Shown in pieces: positions 58,860 to 64,000 of a stretch of 64,000 bases of DNA. The number at the start of each line of letters is the position of its first letter. Position 1 is the stretch's first letter. The position numbers were made by a program, and so were the translations under genes. The notes beneath the pieces are model-generated. The model was not told where the DNA came from and searched no databases. It saw only the letters and a list, made by a program, of their open reading frames with translations. Origin of the DNA: Perca fluviatilis (lineage: Eukaryota > Chordata > Actinopteri > Perciformes > Percidae); contig NC_053122.1 in the NCBI RefSeq assembly GCF_010015445.1, forward strand, positions 39,254,294-39,318,293, in the 5' to 3' direction.

Positions 58860-60362
58860 CCATCTAAAGATGATTGGAAATATTCAAAAGCAGTTCACTA
58901 ACATCCAGTGTGGAATTTTCTTTATGTTGAACATTGTATAAAGTCCTGTTGTGCATGTGGTCCTGTGTGTAATGTAATAACAGAGTGTCAAAATGTAAAT
59001 TCCCCTTGACCATTATTAAAAGTATTTCTTCTTCTTCTTTATCTCGGATAATACATGATGGTGTTTTGACGGACTCCTGTACTCCACAGTATTGACACTT
59101 GCCTTCCTTGTGTTTCCCCACCAGTTTCCCAAACAGGACCAGACCACTTGTCAACCTGCAATGTCCCAGCCTTAATCTGGCAACTTAATCTGATCAACTC
59201 TTTGTAATTCCTGGTTTAATTGATGGGTGAATGTCATAAAGTGTCTTTCCTCTGGTGTCTTCATTCCACTTATGCTGCCACTACTGGATCAGTCTTTCAT
59301 TGATGATGCTACACTCCAGTCTACCAACAGGTACCTCCACCTCCACCCTGTCTCTTTCTAAACTTGCTTTAGCAGCTTTATCTGCAGCCTTATTCCCCTC
59401 AACGCCAACATGCACTGGAATCCACAAGAAACCTACACTATACCCCCGCCTCTCCAATCTAAAAACTAAATCTGACCTAGCCCCACCACATTCTCCCCCT
59501 ACTACTACCATCAAGGCAGACAGTGAATCAAAACAAATAACTTTCTCCACTCCAACTTCTGGCACCCAGCACAGAGCCCATAGTATTGCTACCAACTCCA
59601 ACAAAAAAATTGATAATCCATCCGGCAGTCTATGACACTGCCTAAATTAATTAAAAAATGAACATAGGGAACATAAGAAAACTAATCCTACTTGCCTACT
59701 CTCTGGGTCTCTTGAGCCATTAGTATAAATATGTATGTAACTGTTCCATTGATTACTAAGGTGCTCCACCATGCAAAATGTCCTACTCTTCCATTCTGTA
59801 TTTACTTTTTAATGGATCCACATCAGCCAACAGCCAGTGTGGGATAGATGGCCAGCAGACCGAGACACTATTTCTTTCTCATTAAGTTTAAGCTCCTCTG
59901 GATATGACTTAACACAATGTAAAATACTGCCTCTATTAAGCCTGCTCTAACCCTTTCTAAACTCCCAACACTCTGCTAGCAGATGGACTGAAGGAAGAGC
60001 TGTTCCAAAGCTTTTATTTTTATAAAATAGTTCAAATGCCAATTTTGCATGTCACAGCCTTAGTGGAGCCTCCCCTGCCTCCACTAACGGCGTCATCCAG
60101 AATGCCCCAGTACATAACCTCATGGCCCTAGCCTGAACCACGTCTAACTTACTAAGTGTGGACCTCGACACCCATAATCAAAAACTGATCTTTTGCTTTA
60201 TAAATCATCAGCATAAGACTCCTGTCTGAACAACCGGTCAAGCACCTCATATTAATAACATTTTCACTTTTATTTACCATCTTACATACCTGTTGTTTAT
60301 ATGTCAACTTTTCATTCACCCAGACAACAAGAACAAAACTTGAAGATCCTGACTCTCTCAAG
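58860..60362 (-). mobile_element. 5'-truncated I-clade LINE (Nimb/I-like) with RNase H
   Basis: Minus strand, from right: RT thumb remnant (60152-60361: WVNEKLTYKQQVCKMVNKSE, MRCLTGCSDRSLMLMIYKAK), a degraded linker, RNase H (59281-59604), and a C-terminal Cys/His segment (58864-59154: SGLVLFGKLVGKHKEGKCQY, CGVQESV). RNase H after RT plus a CxxC...H tail is the hallmark of the I clade. Truncated at about 60362; frameshifts and stops throughout. Confidence 0.82.
59281..59604 (-). pseudogene. LINE RNase H domain
   Basis: An open 107-codon stretch: LELVAILWALCWVPEVG (motif with Glu), VICFDSLSALMVV (Asp-Ser), then FLWIPVHVGVEGNKAADKAA (H..GN..AD). Three of the four usual acidic/His positions are visible; the first Asp would be upstream of the visible frame. 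It would degrade RNA in the RNA-DNA hybrid during retrotransposition. Confidence 0.82.
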
Positions 60363-62109
60363 AGGTTCCCCCATCTGAAGGCCCTGACGGCAAAAACTCA
60401 TATGTTGTTACAAAATATGCTTCACCTAAAGCAAAGCTCTTAAATACAGGAAGTGACCAATCAGAATGTACCAATTGTGAAGAGAAGAAGAAGAAATGAT
60501 CTGATCGGCCATTATATAAGTTCCCCTTTGTCTTCAGTTTGTTGTGTCAGTTTAGTCTGTATCGTTTTAGTTTATTCAATTAAAGCTTAGCCTGAGTTAA
60601 GCTTCTGTTTAGTTTAGCCTGGTTTATGGGCCTAGAACTCTACATATTTGGTGTGTAACTGTTTTCTTTATTTTAGGGGAAATTAAACCCTCTTTTTCAC
60701 TCCTCTTGCATGCCAGCTCGGTACCTCACACTACGTCACATGAAACATGATGGTGGGGTATGGTACATGAGGTTGTTTTTAATTTGACTTAATTCTTGAT
60801 TGTTGGTGTATTTGTCTGCCTTAGGATAACGTTACACGAAACAGGTGATTTAACGCCACCACTCATTTTACATACAGTTTATCACCAAACAACATGCTGA
60901 GGGAACATTACAAAATTTTTTCATGTTGGTTTTGAGCACTATGCATACCCACTAACCTGGAAAACGCTTCAAACAATAAGTGGATACAGCGTGTCGGGGG
61001 GAAAAAGGCTAAAAAGCTGTAAAAGGCTTTTATTCCCAATTTCAGGAAATGTTGTAGTCTTAACTATTAATCGATTAATCCAAAAAAGAATGCAAAGATT
61101 AATTTTTACTTTTTTTTATTTTTAATTTTTTAATAGAAAAGGATAAGGAGAGAGTAAACTGAGTTATCATGCAGATGCTTCAGTCTGTAGAGTTGTGTCC
61201 TCCCTAATGGCTTCTGCAGACAGCTGGGGCCAAACATCTAATTTGCATAATTCATTTCACTTCCGAGCGGCTGACAAATGCCTCCAAACTCATCGCCTCT
61301 CTGTGAAATCTGAATATTTCTCCAGCTCTCCTGCCGAGTGCCGATTCGGCGAATTAAACCTGAGGAGCAGTTTTGTTGTTTAGTTTTTTTCTTTTGTAGA
61401 GGGGGAGAGGGGACGACAACCAAATCAGGCTCAAAAGAAGATGTTGGAAAAAAGGCAAGGGGGGAACTCCTGCCAAAATAAGTGTTGTACAGTATGATTC
61501 CCTCTTCAGCAGGCACAGCCACGAAAAGCTCAAGAGAGTACCAGGCTGTTTCTTTCCTGTCCTGTCGTTCAAAGCAAAGCTGCATGATGAAAGTGCATGA
61601 AATGCTCACAGATGCCAAATGGGCTGTTCCACAGGTGTTTGCCTCCCTCTAGTGGTGTAGTATAAAAACAGCAGCTCTTACACCAGAAAAGGGACAAACA
61701 ACTGATCATTAATCATTTCCACACAAGTTATAAAATGTGAATTAAATTAAAATTAAACCCATATTTCACATTTATTCATGTCTTGATACTCACTCTATTC
61801 ATTCTCTATTCATTCTGTATTCCACTCTGTCCAGTTCTGTATTATATGACTTTTCATATACTAATACACTATCTCTTACAACCAAGGCTTTTCCAAGAGG
61901 ACAGTCAAGCTTGGAAGATTTACAACTACAACAACATCTAAAGCTGTTCTGCATTACATGTCATCTTCAACATATCCTGACGATATGAACATCATTTGTA
62001 GAAGACAGTTTCACAACAAATACACTACAAAATGATAACTTTTATGAGTAAAATTTCAGTGTGCTTCTTATGTTGACATATGGTACATATGGAACCTGAA
62101 AGCAACTTC
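60363..62109. other. Intronic sequence, one possible conserved non-coding stretch
   Basis: About 61195-61380 is more GC-balanced and non-repetitive (includes AATTTGCATAATTCATTTCA) and could be a conserved non-coding element; this is only a compositional impression. Nothing else supported. Confidence 0.25.
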
Positions 62110-62112
62110 ATA

Positions 62113-62136
62113 TGTGTGTGTGTTTGTTTGTTTGTC

Positions 62137-62180
<44 letters not shown>

Positions 62181-62183
62181 CGT
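62113..62183. repeat. TG-rich microsatellite (CA-rich in the ptprn2 transcript)
   Basis: Starts (TG)n, then (TTTG)n and (TG)n again. In gene sense it is a CA-rich tract starting about ten bases after the 5' splice site of the 62194-62307 exon. Confidence 0.95.
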
Positions 62184-62193
62184 GTGCATATAC

Positions 62194-62307
62194 CTCTGTT
62201 AGAGAGCTTCTCCAGCAGCGTCCTGAAGCGTTGCACTACAGACGGGGAGACATCGTAGGTGTAAACCTCCTTCACTGGAACACGGTGACACCTCCCAAAC
62301 ATACCAT
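62194..62307 (-). CDS. ptprn2: ptprn2 exon, RESP18-homology domain core (114 nt, phase 1-1)
   Basis: Minus-strand translation reads DGMFGRCHRVPV then EVYTYDVSPSVVQRF and LEKLSNRG, the conserved Cys-containing RESP18-homology segment of the phogrin/IA-2 family, implicated in sorting to dense-core vesicles. The acceptor is ctgacag at 62308-62314; the donor gtatat begins at 62193. The exon is 114 nt, enters with two bases and leaves with one, so it is frame-neutral if skipped. A perfect (TG)39 tract (transcript sense) ends seven bases before the exon and a CA-rich tract begins about ten bases after it. It is the right-most exon I can find; the preceding exon, which should carry the other cysteines of this domain, is not in the remaining 1.7 kb. 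Confidence 0.93.
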
Positions 62308-62311
62308 CTGT

Positions 62312-62314
<3 letters not shown>

Positions 62315-62392
<78 letters not shown>
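62315..62392. repeat. (CA)39 microsatellite at a 3' splice site
   Basis: Seventy-eight bases of perfect CA. In gene sense this is (TG)39 ending seven bases before the exon, so it stands in place of the normal polypyrimidine tract. Confidence 0.97.
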
Positions 62393-62393
<1 letters not shown>

Positions 62394-62689
62394 CAACAGT
62401 TTGATTAGAGAATCTCACTCGCTTTTATATCCGCTTCCATTTTACAAAAGCTAAATATTATCAATCTTTTATGATACTTTTGTTTGTTTCCCAAATGACT
62501 CAATTGACTTTACTTTAATGTTCATACAACTATGGGTTACTAAACTAAAACATAATCACTGCCTGGATTATGTCCAGAGGCAGAGTTTAGGTTTAGGCAA
62601 CAAAAGCACCTAAGGTTTAGAGAACAATTGGGATTCTGGTTAAATGTAAATAGATACATTGTGTTCCATGCTTCAATTTATTTTGGACT

Positions 62690-62858
62690 AACTAACGTTA
62701 GCTTGGAGAGCTAATTTACGTGTTGGGCCACAGACTAAAGAAAATGACAGCAGTCAGTCCGACCAGCAGTGACATGTTGCTGTTCCTAACGCTAGATCTG
62801 GTTTATCAAAGAGACTAGCAAAGCTACACAGAACAGACACTAAGCACAGCAGAAATGT
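62690..62858 (-). repeat. Dispersed repeat family Y, copy 2 (inverted)
   Basis: Reverse complement of the 46586-46745 copy: CTAACGTTAGCTTGGAGAGC, CCACAGACTAAAGAAAATGA, GTTCCTAACGCTAGATCTGG, TTTATCAAAGAGACTAGCAA. One internal segment of about 20 bases differs in length. Confidence 0.8.
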
Positions 62859-64000
62859 CAGAAAGGTCGTAGTTTCCGTTCCACAACATTAACTATGTGT
62901 TTAAAACTTTGTCTGTTATGTTAAATGGAACTGTCATTGGTAATGGACTTATTTTGTCATTTAGGTATGAGAACGAGTTGCTCTGCGTGTCTCCATGTAT
63001 CAATGTGTGTGTGCGAGTGTGCATGTTGCATAACAACACATGTAAATGGTTATTCAATACTCTTTTCTATAACTAGTCTCTGCATCACTGTGGCTGTCTC
63101 AATCAAATGGTAAACTGCATTTAATAGACAGCTAAGGATGACCAGGACTAGCCAGATCCTCCTCCGCAGCGCTGTGGAGGAAGGTCTGGCAAAGTGAGGC
63201 TAGACTGATACCTGATCCACTTAGAGGGTAACTACCGTTTTTTTTCAACCTGTTTTTGTGTCTAAGTGACTGAAGGAACAACAATCTTTGATATTGGTCC
63301 AGTATTACGTGAGATCGCTGCAGTCGGCAGTCAGAGAAACAAGCTACAATGTAAGTTAATGTATTCGCCTTCACAAAAGTGCTTGTTTTGCCGCTGACAG
63401 ACTCAGATTAATAGTCTGACAACATTATGGAAAGGATTTCTAAGGAGGTCGACCTTTCTGTTAAAGAGTAAGATCCTTTTTTTAAACATAAAAACATCCG
63501 TGAAATTGCATTCGCTAAAGCCACCAGACTCCATGTAAATAAACAGTAATTTTAGCATCGTAAAATACACTTCATTCAAAGTCGACAGAAACAAAATAAA
63601 ACTATGAAAAACCGTTTTGTCTTTCCACTTTTCCATCCATCACAACTCTAGTTTTGGTTGAAATAGACACATAGTTTACTGATATACATGTGAAAATATG
63701 TTGGCTCTATACACACTAAACGAGTTTTTCATTTCATTTCATGTTTATGTGAATAGGGAGAGATACTTAGACATAGATATCTGGGCAACAAATCTCATAC
63801 AGCATCACAGCATTTATAGCTTTTGCTAATTTCCAATGCCAGTCCAAGATATCTAGTGGGTTTAGGGCTAGCGACTTCAGAGCTGTTTCTGGTTAAACAG
63901 AAAGGTCTTAAAGAGGTTTTAAAGGTCTATCTCTGTAGAGATCCTTTCCATAATGTTGTCAGACACTTAGAATATTAATCTGAGCCTGTCAGTGGCAAAA
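62859..64000. other. Intron upstream of the first visible exon
   Basis: Contains a palindromic repeat piece at about 63150-63215 (CTAGCCAGATCC ... GAGGCTAG around CGCAGCGCTGTGG) related to the one at 13.1 kb, and a short near-identical phrase TAACATTATGGAAAGGATTTCT/AATAATCTGAG mirrored at 63400-63435 and 63945-63985. No exon found. Confidence 0.45.

Noticed and set aside
61195..61383. Possible ptprn2 exon in the GC-balanced stretch at 61.2-61.4 kb
   Set aside because: No splice borders with phases that would fit between the 62.2 and 47.2 kb exons, which already join directly.

Overview
The window is vertebrate genomic DNA, almost certainly from a ray-finned (teleost) fish: one widely spaced, intron-rich gene on the minus strand embedded in a dense set of fish-type mobile elements (tRNA-derived SINEs, several LINE clades, piggyBac-, hAT-, Harbinger- and Tc1-like DNA elements) and many long CA/TG microsatellites. 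There are no bacterial operons, CRISPR arrays or tRNA genes that I could support.

Host gene. Nine minus-strand exons (62194-62307, 47202-47313, 46197-46341, 42632-42995, 41605-41898, 40943-40983, 38716-39089, 22510-22596, 8242-8321) all have AG/GT splice borders and form one unbroken phase chain of 1611 coding nt (about 537 residues). Their translation matches the luminal half of PTPRN2 (phogrin, IA-2beta), a dense-core-vesicle membrane protein with a catalytically dead phosphatase domain: the RESP18-homology segment at the right, a fast-evolving middle, and the start of the membrane-proximal mature ectodomain at the left. The signal-peptide exons lie beyond the right edge; the transmembrane and phosphatase exons lie beyond the left edge.

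Layout, left to right: 0-8 kb intron with a hAT-like remnant, a minisatellite, a GC-rich exon-like island (4.15-4.38 kb) and a Harbinger element; 8.2 kb exon; 9-22 kb intron with an 0.8 kb in-frame minisatellite, a 5'-truncated L1-type LINE and a degraded two-ORF LINE; 22.5 kb exon; 23-38 kb intron with a SINE, a Harbinger MITE, a TTAA-flanked element carrying a nested hAT element, a 2.9 kb piggyBac derivative, a palindromic MITE, a LINE with an SGNH-esterase-like ORF1 and hAT pieces; 38.7-47.3 kb cluster of six exons separated by a SINE, a Tc1-like remnant and a dispersed repeat; 47.4-62.2 kb intron with a second piggyBac derivative, a LINE split by a TTAA element and an I-type LINE with RNase H; 62.2 kb exon sandwiched between TG- and CA-rich tracts.

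I found no complete novel system. The observations most worth a second look are the UG-repeat/CA-repeat sandwich around a frame-neutral exon, two DNA-element families with different termini that share an internal core, inverted repeat pairs that bracket exon blocks, and an in-frame LINE disruption that documents TTAA targeting exactly. Family names come from recognising motifs by eye; no database search was run.
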